DNA of 6,319 nt from Mannheimia sp041807705. GTDB taxonomy: Bacteria > Pseudomonadota > Gammaproteobacteria > Enterobacterales > Pasteurellaceae. Position numbers and translations under genes: made by a program. The stretch's first letter is position 1. Every line of letters begins with the position of its first letter. The stretch is from NCBI RefSeq assembly GCF_041807705.1, contig NZ_JBGTYY010000051.1, positions 1 through 6,319 on the forward strand. The letters run 5' to 3'. The notes beneath the pieces are model-generated. The model saw only the letters and a list, made by a program, of their open reading frames with translations. It did no database searches and had not been told where the DNA came from. Positions 1-5,792 of this stretch are shown here, one piece after another.

Positions 1-1
1 A

Positions 2-40
2 GTTGGCGATGTAATTTTGGTTCCTGCTGAAGACAAGTAA
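2..40 (+). CDS. C-terminal end of an upstream gene (partial)
   Basis: Only one forward frame is open up to a stop here; it ends VGDVILVPAEDK and stops at 38-40. The other two forward frames stop within the first 30 bases. Gene order in filamentous phages would place a replication or ssDNA-binding (gene V-type) protein at this point, but twelve residues cannot identify it, and a host gene is not excluded. Confidence 0.5.
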   Translation, partial: VGDVILVPAEDK

Positions 41-45
41 TTTAG

Positions 46-105
46 ATAAGGATATTTTCCTTTAAAATCAAATGGTTACAAACATTAAAATGAAAATATC
101 CTTAT
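46..105. repeat. AT-rich 14-bp perfect inverted repeat
   Basis: ATAAGGATATTTTC at 46-59 is exactly reverse-complementary to GAAAATATCCTTAT at 92-105. After one mismatch three more A/T pairs follow (61-63 with 88-90), leaving a loop of about 24 bases. It directly follows the stop of the upstream gene. It could be a weak transcription end, a protein-binding palindrome or a ssDNA hairpin. It lacks the GC-rich stem and T-run of a standard terminator. Confidence 0.6.
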
Positions 106-121
106 AAATCAATTAGTTACA
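58..121 (+). repeat. Imperfect 23-bp direct repeat, 41-bp period
   Basis: Bases 58-80 and 99-121 match at 19 of 23 positions, sharing AAATCAA and GTTACA blocks. The 41-bp period is about four helical turns, so bound proteins would sit on the same face. The repeats interleave with the inverted repeat at 46-105. This pattern suits operator or iteron sites in an intergenic control region; the function is inference. Confidence 0.45.
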
Positions 122-129
122 CTCTGTTT

Positions 130-158
130 TATTCGCATAATGTTAAGTTACGTTAAAT
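130..158 (+). other. dif-like XerC/XerD recombination site
   Basis: Bases 130-140 read TATTCGCATAA, a good XerC arm sharing CGCATAA with E. coli dif. Bases 148-158 read TTACGTTAAAT, one base from the classical XerD arm TTATGTTAAAT. The centre between them is seven bases (TGTTAAG) instead of the usual six. It lies in the intergenic region before the first small structural-region gene. It may be an attachment junction, a remnant of an older integration, or a degenerate site; that it is recombined by XerCD is inference. Confidence 0.5.
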
Positions 159-200
159 AAAAATAGATTGTTTTTTATTCAAATTTAAAAAGGAAATGTT

Positions 201-455
201 ATGAGTAATATAGATGAATTCATTAAGATTGAATATAAAACTTATGTAGAACGTTGGAATAATTACTATGATAACTCAACTGAATTAAATTTATTATTAG
301 CTAGAGAAAGTGAAAAGATTTTAAGAATTCTTTATGCAATAAAATCAGATGTTAATTTATATGATGATTTGGGTTTTGGTATAGGTTTTTCAGGTTTCTT
401 AGGGTTGTTAAATATTGAATATAACTCAAATAAAAAGGGGCAAGAAAATGATTAA
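201..455 (+). CDS. Hypothetical 84-aa phage protein
   Basis: Unrecognised small protein opening the structural region. The ATG is well placed behind an AAAAAGGA ribosome binding site, seven bases upstream. The product is mostly polar and acidic, with an N-terminal part rich in E, Y, K and N, a predicted helical middle (about 25-50), and a glycine/phenylalanine-rich patch at about 57-69 too short for a confident membrane span. The last eight bases overlap the start of the next tiny ORF, suggesting translational coupling. In other inoviruses this position, between the early genes and the major coat gene, holds small DNA-binding or minor coat proteins; no function is assigned. Confidence 0.7.
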   Translation: MSNIDEFIKIEYKTYVERWNNYYDNSTELNLLLARESEKILRILYAIKSDVNLYDDLGFGIGFSGFLGLLNIEYNSNKKGQEND

Positions 456-534
456 TTTTATTGAAATGACTTTTGCTAATTTTATTGGTTGTAGTTTGGC
501 TTTGTTAGTTTTCTATGTATTTTTATTTCAATGA
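448..534 (+). CDS. 28-aa hydrophobic membrane peptide, possible minor coat
   Basis: A tiny ORF beginning MINFIEMTFANF and ending VFLFQ, with an AAAAAGGGG ribosome binding site eight bases before the ATG, better than that of many neighbours. Almost the whole peptide from residue 8 onward is one membrane span. M13 pVII and pIX are about 32-33 residues, equally hydrophobic, and lie just before gene VIII, so size, position and character fit a minor coat peptide of that kind. There is no sequence-level homology I can claim. The start overlaps the end of the preceding gene by eight bases. Confidence 0.55.
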   Translation: MINFIEMTFANFIGCSLALLVFYVFLFQ

Positions 535-593
535 GTAAAAAATGAAGATGATATTTAATTACTTAAAAAGGGAAATGGCTAGTTTTATTTCGA

Positions 594-821
594 GTGATAT
601 CTTTCCATTTTTATTTCTTTGTTATTTTTTTTCTGGCTTCGTTTGTTTCATTTGCTATTGTTTATTCATTTGAATTAGATAGGGTTTATTTTATTTTGAT
701 ATATCCTATTTTATTTATTCCTGTCTTAATTTCTTTACTTTTGTTTGTTTTTTTGTTTAATAAAATATTTGATACACTTATTTCTTGGGCTAGAGAATGG
801 GCTAGAAAATATGGGGAGTGA
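594..821 (+). CDS. Hypothetical 75-aa two-span membrane protein
   Basis: Very hydrophobic product with spans at about 4-24 and 30-55, then a charged, probably amphipathic tail (SWAREWARKYGE). The only start in this frame is GTG at 594, which has no good ribosome binding site; a clear AAAAAGGG lies at 565-572, too far upstream. The hydrophobic coding also begins in another frame (ATG at 542 or 575) and would join this one if a T8 run at 625-632 lost one base, so the true product may start upstream. The stop overlaps the next gene's ATG (811-821). Role unknown; probably a membrane or minor virion protein. Confidence 0.5.
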   Translation: MISFHFYFFVIFFLASFVSFAIVYSFELDRVYFILIYPILFIPVLISLLLFVFLFNKIFDTLISWAREWARKYGE

Positions 822-1071
822 AATCGAAATTACAACTAAATTTTGCCATCCTTATATGAATTACGGTGGTGAAAATGGTTGTGATGATATAGTTTTGAAA
901 ATTCCACAGCTTGAGGTCGCAAAACTGCAAACAGTGGAAGTTTCAAATGGCGAAGCAGTAAAAATTGAATATTATCCTGAAATTTTTTCTGCTTCATTTT
1001 CTATAACGTTGCTCTTTTGGTTAATTTCTAAATTCGGATCATTGATTTTAGATACCATAAAAATAGCGTAA
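811..1071 (+). CDS. Hypothetical 86-aa protein with C-terminal membrane anchor
   Basis: The frame is open from 745, but the first 22 codons overlap a coding frame upstream; the ATG at 811, overlapping the preceding stop, is the better start and implies coupling. The N-terminal 55 or so residues are soluble, with two cysteines (C12, C24) and acidic/polar content. Residues about 59-82 form a single membrane span without a positively charged tail of note. There is no N-terminal signal peptide. It lies directly upstream of the major coat gene, a place where filamentous phages carry minor coat or assembly proteins; the family is not recognised. Confidence 0.6.
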   Translation: MGSEIEITTKFCHPYMNYGGENGCDDIVLKIPQLEVAKLQTVEVSNGEAVKIEYYPEIFSASFSITLLFWLISKFGSLILDTIKIA

Positions 1072-1089
1072 TTTAGAAGGGTAAACATT

Positions 1090-1323
1090 ATGTTTAAATT
1101 TTTAAGAAAAACAAGTGTAAAACTTGCAGTTGTAACAGCAGGTTTATTTGCTTCTACAATGGCGTTAGCTGAAACAAAAGCCGTTGATTATACTGCATTA
1201 ACATCATCAATTGACTTTAGTTCAGCGATTACTGCTGTCCTTAGTGTTATTGCTTTAGTAATTGGTGCTTTGGTTGCTTGGAAAGGCGGTCAATGGATTA
1301 TTAAAGCTGTTCGTGGTGCATAA
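1090..1323 (+). CDS. Major coat protein precursor (pVIII-like)
   Basis: Forms the helical protein tube around the phage ssDNA. The 77-aa precursor has a basic start (MFKFLRK), a hydrophobic core and an AXA-type cleavage site (MALA before E28), giving a 50-residue mature protein, the same length as M13 pVIII. The mature protein shows the classic three parts: acidic/polar N-terminus (ETKAVDY), a membrane span at about 46-63, and a basic C-terminus (K65, K72, R75) that contacts DNA. An AGAAGGG ribosome binding site precedes the ATG. A strong terminator follows at once, consistent with the high expression of this gene compared with those downstream. Confidence 0.93.
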   Translation: MFKFLRKTSVKLAVVTAGLFASTMALAETKAVDYTALTSSIDFSSAITAVLSVIALVIGALVAWKGGQWIIKAVRGA

Positions 1324-1328
1324 ATGGG

Positions 1329-1351
1329 AAAGGGAGCTTAGCTCCCTTTTT
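1329..1351 (+). terminator. Intrinsic terminator after the major coat gene
   Basis: AAAGGGAGC (1329-1337), a TTA loop, then GCTCCCTTT (1341-1349) within a run of Ts: a perfect 9-bp stem with a U-tail. M13 also has a terminator right after gene VIII, which limits transcription into gene III and below; the same arrangement is seen here. Confidence 0.9.
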
Positions 1352-1365
1352 CATAGGGAAATAGT

Positions 1366-1440
1366 ATGACTTGGCAAATGATATTTTTTCTTTGGGGTTT
1401 ATTATGTGCTTACGCTGTTATTCGTGGAATAGATGGTTAG
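1366..1440 (+). CDS. 24-aa hydrophobic peptide overlapping the pIII start
   Basis: A short ORF, MTWQMIFFLWGLLCAYAVIRGIDG, with an AGGGAAA ribosome binding site about five bases before its ATG. It is a single membrane segment with a short polar end. It overlaps the first 37 bases of the pIII gene in another frame. It may be a small minor coat peptide of pVII/pIX type, or a leader whose translation brings ribosomes to the pIII start inside it. The good binding site and full overlap support translation; the function is inference. Confidence 0.5.
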   Translation: MTWQMIFFLWGLLCAYAVIRGIDG

Positions 1441-2774
1441 TTTTTCTTTTAATGGCTTTATTTGTATCTGTAGCAAATGCAAATACTTATACAACAGATA
1501 ACATCAATAAAATTCTATTAAAAGATAAGTTGCAGAAAATGTTTGATATTTCATATAGTGCAACAAAAAATCTACCGATGACTTTAGATGACGCAAATGC
1601 TTTAAAAAAAGCTAATTTGTTGCGTTCTATTGCTCAAAAATCTGCTCGTACGGCATTAGCATTAGGTAAAAGGCACCCTGTAACGGCACTTGGCGTAGCT
1701 TTAGGTGCTGATGTTTTAGTAGATGGTTTAATTGATGAAGCCTTTCAGAAATTCACTTCTGCAGAAAAAGATGACAAAGGTTTTTATGTATGGGTGAATA
1801 ATTCTGATACAGGATTGAGAGAAAAGTTTTACCTAGATGAACAACCTACAGAAAAACAGCCATTGTTTGTTTATAGACAAGAAAATGAGGTGGTTTTCTT
1901 TTGGGAAAGTAGCAGATATAAAGAATGTAGAGATCAAGATTTTGATGTGGTTTTTGATTGTGCGTTAGATAAAGCAGAAGAAGATTTCAGAAATGAAAGT
2001 TATTTTAATATTAGTAATGTTCAAGCTTCTGCTTCATCAATAATAGAAGAAAATGATAATTTTAAAAAATATGAATTAACGATCTCTTACTGTCTATTGG
2101 ATAATTGTAGTTTTAGTGAAAGTTCTGAATTGAAGTTTAATAGAGAAAAGACAGAAGTTACTGTTAATAAAAAATATAAAGCTATTCCAGGTGGTGATCG
2201 TGGTGTATTAGTTAAAAGTTTATCTAGTGAAAAACCATTTATCCAATCTGCTGATGATATAAGTATTTTTCTTAATAAATTAATCAAATTAGATAGTCAA
2301 GATTTTACAGAAGAAGAAAGAAAAGTAATGGATTATGCATTTTCTCCATTTGTTGTTTCTCAAGTAATTCCTACCACAACTCTGACTAAAGATGATATTT
2401 TAGATTTTAAATATAGTGAAGATATGTTTGATAAACCCCAAAAAATAATTTCAACAAATGGGGGAGCAAATACATCATCAGGCAACACATCATCAAACAA
2501 TGATGATTATAATGGTTCTCCAAATTACCCTAATTTAGAACCGCCTACGGCTTACGAAATTTTAGAGCCTTTCAAAGAATTTTTCCCTGAATTTCAAAAT
2601 ATAAATATTCAAGGACGTGGAGCTGTTTGCCCAACTTGGTCTTTTGAAGCGTTAAAACAAACATATACTATAGATGGGCATTGTCCAATTCTTGAAAAAA
2701 ATAGAAATGTTCTTTCTGTTTTATTTATCTTAATTTGGTCAATTATTGCAGTAAGAAAATTATTAGGTGCATAA
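1404..2774 (+). CDS. pIII-like adsorption protein, TspB-type
   Basis: Minor coat protein expected at the particle tip, for receptor binding and release. I start at ATG 1404, not the upstream TTG at 1371, because it gives a clean signal peptide (residues 1-26, ending SVANA) and has GGGG about ten bases upstream. The 456-aa precursor has a helical N-terminal region (about 30-115) with a pattern like Neisseria TspB proteins, a middle domain with two cysteine pairs (C175/C186, C230/C235), a Gly/Asn/Ser-rich flexible linker (about 352-376), and a short C-terminal domain with C409 and C427. It ends in one membrane span (about 435-451) and the basic tail RKLLGA. This linker-plus-anchor design is typical of pIII. 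Receptor specificity cannot be read. Confidence 0.82.
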   Translation: MCLRCYSWNRWLVFLLMALFVSVANANTYTTDNINKILLKDKLQKMFDISYSATKNLPMTLDDANALKKANLLRSIAQKSARTALALGKRHPVTALGVALGADVLVDGLIDEAFQKFTSAEKDDKGFYVWVNNSDTGLREKFYLDEQPTEKQPLFVYRQENEVVFFWESSRYKECRDQDFDVVFDCALDKAEEDFRNESYFNISNVQASASSIIEENDNFKKYELTISYCLLDNCSFSESSELKFNREKTEVTVNKKYKAIPGGDRGVLVKSLSSEKPFIQSADDISIFLNKLIKLDSQDFTEEERKVMDYAFSPFVVSQVIPTTTLTKDDILDFKYSEDMFDKPQKIISTNGGANTSSGNTSSNNDDYNGSPNYPNLEPPTAYEILEPFKEFFPEFQNINIQGRGAVCPTWSFEALKQTYTIDGHCPILEKNRNVLSVLFILIWSIIAVRKLLGA

Positions 2775-2784
2775 GGGTAATTTT

Positions 2785-3081
2785 ATGGGCAGTTTGATTA
2801 TTAGATTATTTAGTGGTTTGCTTGAGTTTGTTTTTAAAGGTGTTGTTGCTAAATTTTTTGTATTCTTTGCATTGTTTTATATAACTACTGAATTTATACC
2901 TGTTGTTATAGATTTATTCATTCCACAAAATTTAAAGGTTAATTTTCAACAATTATTTAATGGTTTGCCGAATGATATGTGGTATTTTTTGGAGTTATTA
3001 GAAATTCCTTTTGGAATATCACTTTATATTTCTGCAATGCTTGCAAGATTTATTATTAGAAGAATACCATTAATAGGGTAG
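2785..3081 (+). CDS. pVI-like minor coat protein, DUF2523-type
   Basis: Small membrane protein thought to cap the virion end together with pIII. The frame is open from GTG 2767, but ATG 2785 has AAGGG seven bases upstream and lies just after the pIII stop, so 98 residues is preferred. It has membrane segments at about 20-45 and 67-90 and ends with the basic run RFIIRRIPLIG, which is characteristic of DUF2523 proteins found between TspB-like and Zot-like genes in Neisseria phages. Only three bases separate its stop from the Zot ribosome binding/start region, so the genes are cotranscribed. Confidence 0.78.
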   Translation: MGSLIIRLFSGLLEFVFKGVVAKFFVFFALFYITTEFIPVVIDLFIPQNLKVNFQQLFNGLPNDMWYFLELLEIPFGISLYISAMLARFIIRRIPLIG

Positions 3082-3085
3082 TATT

Positions 3086-4099
3086 ATGGCAATATTAGCG
3101 TATGTAGGTATTCCTGGAAGTGGTAAATCTTACGAAGTTGTCAGTTCAGTAATTTTAGAACACTTTAAAAAGGGTCGTCGTATTGTAAGTAATATTGAAG
3201 GCGTTACTCATCAAAAATTATTCGATTTTTGTGTGGCAAATGGAACGGAGCCAAAAGATTTAGGTGAGTTTATTAGTGTTGATGATGAAACTTGCCAAAG
3301 AGCTGATTTTTTTCCATATAAAGGGGCTGATACTACTATTTGCAATGCAGGTGATTTAATTTGTATTGATGAAGTTTGGAGAATTTTTCCAAGTGACAAA
3401 ATACACGAAAATCACCGTTCTTTTTTAGCTGAGCATAGACATTTTACAGATCCTGTTACTGGGGTTTGTTGTGATTTGGTTGTTATCAATCAGTCGGTTG
3501 CTCAATTACCTAGATTTATCAAAGATCGTATAGAAATGACTTATCAAATGTCAAAACTTACAGCTTTAGGTATGCGAAATCGTTATCGAGTTGATGTTTT
3601 TACAGGTGCTAAGACGACAAAAACAAATAGAACGTTACAACTTCAGCGTAAATATGATAAGGCAATTTTTAATTTGTATAAAAGCTATGATGGCGTTAAT
3701 GGGAAAGAGAATGTTGTTGATGATAGGGGGAATATTTTTAAATCCTTTCAGTTTAAGTTGATGATTGTTTTAGTTTTGCTATTAGCTATCTTTGGATATT
3801 ACGGCTTTACCTCTTTCTTTTTAGGTAATGAGCCTAATTCAAAAGAAGAAGCTAGAGAAATAGAGAACAGTAATGTTTCGAAAATCGAGAAAGTTCCTGT
3901 TTATGTGGCACCTAAATTATCTGAAAAATGGAGAATAACAGGGGAATTAAAGAAAAATGGGAAAGAGTTTGTAATTTTAGCAGATACTCAAGGACGGTTA
4001 CGTTTTGAGCCAAGAAGTGCCTTTAATTATAGTGGTCGTATGCTTGAAGGAAAAATTGACGGTGAATTAGTTAATTATTATTCAGGGGGAATAAAATGA
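3086..4099 (+). CDS. zot: Zot/pI-family assembly ATPase
   Basis: Inner-membrane motor that threads ssDNA out of the cell while coat proteins replace the ssDNA-binding protein. The 337-aa product has Walker A GIPGSGKS at residues 8-15 and Walker B LICIDE at 91-96 in the N-terminal cytoplasmic ATPase domain. VINQS at 133-137 sits where the sensor motif of the Zot family is expected. One membrane span follows at about 224-247, then a periplasmic C-terminal domain of about 90 residues that would contact the secretin. Length and layout match pI/Zot. Its last four bases (ATGA) overlap the secretin start. The symbol refers to the family; the enterotoxin activity named for V. cholerae Zot is not implied. 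Confidence 0.93.
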   Translation: MAILAYVGIPGSGKSYEVVSSVILEHFKKGRRIVSNIEGVTHQKLFDFCVANGTEPKDLGEFISVDDETCQRADFFPYKGADTTICNAGDLICIDEVWRIFPSDKIHENHRSFLAEHRHFTDPVTGVCCDLVVINQSVAQLPRFIKDRIEMTYQMSKLTALGMRNRYRVDVFTGAKTTKTNRTLQLQRKYDKAIFNLYKSYDGVNGKENVVDDRGNIFKSFQFKLMIVLVLLLAIFGYYGFTSFFLGNEPNSKEEAREIENSNVSKIEKVPVYVAPKLSEKWRITGELKKNGKEFVILADTQGRLRFEPRSAFNYSGRMLEGKIDGELVNYYSGGIK

Positions 4100-5589
4100 A
4101 ATTTTATTTAACTGCACTTATTACATTAATTACAATTTCTGCAACGGCTAAGAATGTTGATTTTAAACTTGAAGCAGTTCCTTTACCGAAAGCAATTTCA
4201 ATAATTTATGATGAAGTTCTTGAAAAGCCTTATATGTTAGATCCTAAGCTTGCAGGAGATACAAGACTTATTAGCTTTCACACCACAGAAAAACAAAATT
4301 TTAATGACTTTATTCAACGCTATTTTGACAATATGAACATTAAAATTTATGAGAAAAAAGGTGTTGTTTATGTTGCTCATATTGAGCCAAAACCAATAAA
4401 GATTGTAAAACGTAGTTTTGTATATAATCCTGTTTATAGAGATGTAGAGTATCTTGCGAGTTTTTTACAAGGTGGGGAAGGTCAAGTTTCCGCAAGTGGT
4501 GATAAACTAGTTTATTATGGTACACAAGACGACATTAACCGAGTAAAAAGTATTTTAAAAGCAGTTGATACCAAAACCCGTGAAGTTGTGGTAACTGGTT
4601 ATCTATTTGAAGTTCAAACAGAAGAAAAGCAGGGAAGTGGTATTAACTTCCTTGCTAAGTTATTATCGGGGAAATTAGGGATCTCTATTGGAGTTAAACA
4701 GAATTATGAAAATTTTATAACAGTTAATGCAGGCAATTTAGATGCAATGATTGAGTTATTTAGAACAGATAGCCATTTCAGGGTAATTAGTTCCCCAACA
4801 TTACGAGTTAAGTCGGGTTCAACGGGTAATTTTTCTGTAGGTTCTGATGTGCCTGTATTAGCAAATATCACTTATCAAGATGTTAGAGCAGTCCAAGCTA
4901 TTGAATATCGTTCGTCTGGTGTTATTTTTGAGATAACTCCGATTATTAAAGCAAATGCTATTGACTTGAAAATTCAGCAACAGCTTTCTAATTTTGTGAA
5001 AACTGAAACAGGGGTAAATCAATCACCAACATTATTAGTTGCAAGTCAAAGAAATTTGATCTTCATCACATACTTTTTTGTTCTAGTTTTGTATACTCAG
5101 CACACATACTTTATATTATGGAGAATATCTATGAACAAGATCTTAAAACTGCTATTAGTTGTAACACCATTTTCTATAGTTGGTTGTGCAGATATGCTTG
5201 AAGCTAGTCAAAATTTAAGGGAAAGTTTGAATAAAACTATCGGTTCTTCAAGTTCTTCTACTGTAATTTCTGAGACCCCATCTCAAATTTGTCAAGCATA
5301 CAGAGATAATAGCGTAAATGCTTCTAGGTTATATAAAGATAAAAGAATTTCGTTTAAAGCAAAAGCATTAAGTATTAGTGGTGATGAATTTTATGGTGGA
5401 GCTGTAACATTCAAAATAAAAGATACTCAGATTACATTTGTAATAAGAGATGTTGATAAAATATCAAAAGTGGTAAAAGGCAAAACCTATACAGCGACAG
5501 GTACAATTCATCAACTACAAAATGCTGTAGATTCAATGGATTCAAAAATAAAGTGTGATATTGTTGTTGTGGGTGATACTCTCATTTGA
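4096..5589 (+). CDS. pIV secretin, 3'-truncated and fused in frame to a lipoprotein gene
   Basis: Outer-membrane channel through which the virion would leave. The signal peptide ends at about A18; an N0-like domain (about 20-95) and an N1-like domain (about 100-160) follow, then the secretin barrel domain with VISSPTLRVKSG, VGSDVPVL, the SSGVIFEITPII strand and SPTLL. After about residue 320 (base 5056) the expected continuation, including the usual dG..vvIGGL segment and the last barrel strands, is absent. In its place come hydrophobic residues encoded by what looks like intergenic promoter DNA, and the frame then passes without a stop into the lipoprotein starting at 5131. Roughly 60-90 residues appear lost. 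The native protein is probably non-functional or altered. The ATG overlaps the Zot stop and has AGGGGG upstream. Confidence 0.82.
   Translation: MKFYLTALITLITISATAKNVDFKLEAVPLPKAISIIYDEVLEKPYMLDPKLAGDTRLISFHTTEKQNFNDFIQRYFDNMNIKIYEKKGVVYVAHIEPKPIKIVKRSFVYNPVYRDVEYLASFLQGGEGQVSASGDKLVYYGTQDDINRVKSILKAVDTKTREVVVTGYLFEVQTEEKQGSGINFLAKLLSGKLGISIGVKQNYENFITVNAGNLDAMIELFRTDSHFRVISSPTLRVKSGSTGNFSVGSDVPVLANITYQDVRAVQAIEYRSSGVIFEITPIIKANAIDLKIQQQLSNFVKTETGVNQSPTLLVASQRNLIFITYFFVLVLYTQHTYFILWRISMNKILKLLLVVTPFSIVGCADMLEASQNLRESLNKTIGSSSSSTVISETPSQICQAYRDNSVNASRLYKDKRISFKAKALSISGDEFYGGAVTFKIKDTQITFVIRDVDKISKVVKGKTYTATGTIHQLQNAVDSMDSKIKCDIVVVGDTLI
5089..5117 (+). promoter_or_regulatory. Possible promoter for the lipoprotein gene
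   Basis: TTGTAT at 5089-5094 and TATATT at 5112-5117 are 17 bases apart, a sigma70-like pair. The start of transcription would be very near the ribosome binding site, so this is tentative; TATACT at 5092-5097 is another -10 candidate but lacks a clear -35. An exact 10-bp direct repeat, CACATACTTT, occurs at 5067-5076 and 5103-5112. Confidence 0.3.
5131..5589 (+). CDS. Lipoprotein with OB-fold tRNA_anti-like domain (cargo gene)
   Basis: 152-aa protein with a classic lipoprotein signal: basic start MNKILK, hydrophobic core and lipobox IVGC with the lipidated cysteine at 19. A Ser/Thr-rich linker (about 38-50) precedes a compact domain (about 53-150) whose pattern CQAYRDN...A..LYKDK...F.AKALSI matches the tRNA_anti-like OB-fold family, common in secreted or membrane-attached proteins of unknown function. 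C54 and C142 could form a disulfide. GGAG eight bases before the ATG supports this start, although an in-frame secretin reading passes through it. It is not a normal inovirus core gene; I infer a moron (cargo gene) that may alter the host surface or give superinfection exclusion. A terminator follows. Confidence 0.8.
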   Translation: MNKILKLLLVVTPFSIVGCADMLEASQNLRESLNKTIGSSSSSTVISETPSQICQAYRDNSVNASRLYKDKRISFKAKALSISGDEFYGGAVTFKIKDTQITFVIRDVDKISKVVKGKTYTATGTIHQLQNAVDSMDSKIKCDIVVVGDTLI

Positions 5590-5611
5590 ACTTTAATAGA
5601 AAGTTAAAAAG

Positions 5612-5640
5612 TAATCGGAACTTGTTTCCGATTATTTTTT
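5612..5640 (+). terminator. Intrinsic terminator after the lipoprotein gene
   Basis: TAATCGGAA (5612-5620), loop CTTGT, TTCCGATTA (5626-5634), then six Ts. The perfect 9-bp stem and T-run are standard; it would end transcription of the structural operon and the lipoprotein. Confidence 0.9.
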
Positions 5641-5643
5641 GAC

Positions 5644-5692
5644 TTGAACAACCGTAGCGAAGCGGAGGGCGTTAGCTAGATAATAGGTTCAA
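5644..5692 (+). other. Foldable element with a GCGAAGC mini-hairpin
   Basis: TTGAAC (5644-5649) pairs with GTTCAA (5687-5692) around a GC-rich core much richer in G+C than the surroundings. The core contains GCGAAGC (5657-5663), a heptamer known to form an exceptionally stable DNA mini-hairpin, and a TAGC/GCTA pair (5655-5658 with 5675-5678) that competes with it. Placed in the intergenic region just after the terminator, it could be part of a complementary-strand origin; this is inference. Confidence 0.4.
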
Positions 5693-5706
5693 AAACGATA
5701 TAAAAT

Positions 5707-5766
5707 AGGCAGTTAAACAAGGCTACGCCCACAGCTGTGCGAGGACGTGGCCTTGTTTAGCTGCCT
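5707..5766 (+). other. 21-bp hairpin, candidate packaging signal or origin element
   Basis: Bases 5707-5727 pair with 5746-5766 over 21 positions without bulges. Two pairs (5713/5760 and 5724/5749) are T-G wobbles on the + strand and would be A/C mismatches on the - strand, so the fold is better on the virion-type strand or in RNA. The 18-base loop contains the palindrome CACAGCTGTG. M13's packaging signal is a hairpin in the same place, directly after gene IV and its terminator. No T-run follows, so it is not a simple terminator. Confidence 0.55.
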
Positions 5767-5792
5767 TTAATATAAGAAATTTTAAATGCTAT

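Noticed and set aside
531..545. Four-codon ORF MSKK overlapping the stop of the 28-aa ORF
   Set aside because: Too short to support as a gene; at most it aids ribosome transfer.
745..810. Upstream extension of the 86-aa protein from ATG 745
   Set aside because: It lies wholly inside the preceding coding frame and adds an extra hydrophobic segment derived from it; ATG 811 at the stop overlap is the more natural start.
1042..1070. Promoter candidate (TTGATT) upstream of the major coat gene
   Set aside because: No acceptable -10 element lies at the right spacing, so no promoter is called even though this gene must be strongly expressed.
1371..1403. TTG 1371 as the pIII start
   Set aside because: It would place eleven residues before a complete signal peptide; ATG 1404 gives a normal signal sequence with a plausible ribosome binding site.
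2087..2287. Minus-strand ORF inside the pIII gene
   Set aside because: Shadow of the pIII coding frame with no ribosome binding site or recognisable product; the same applies to minus-strand ORFs at 3211-3399 and 4340-4525.
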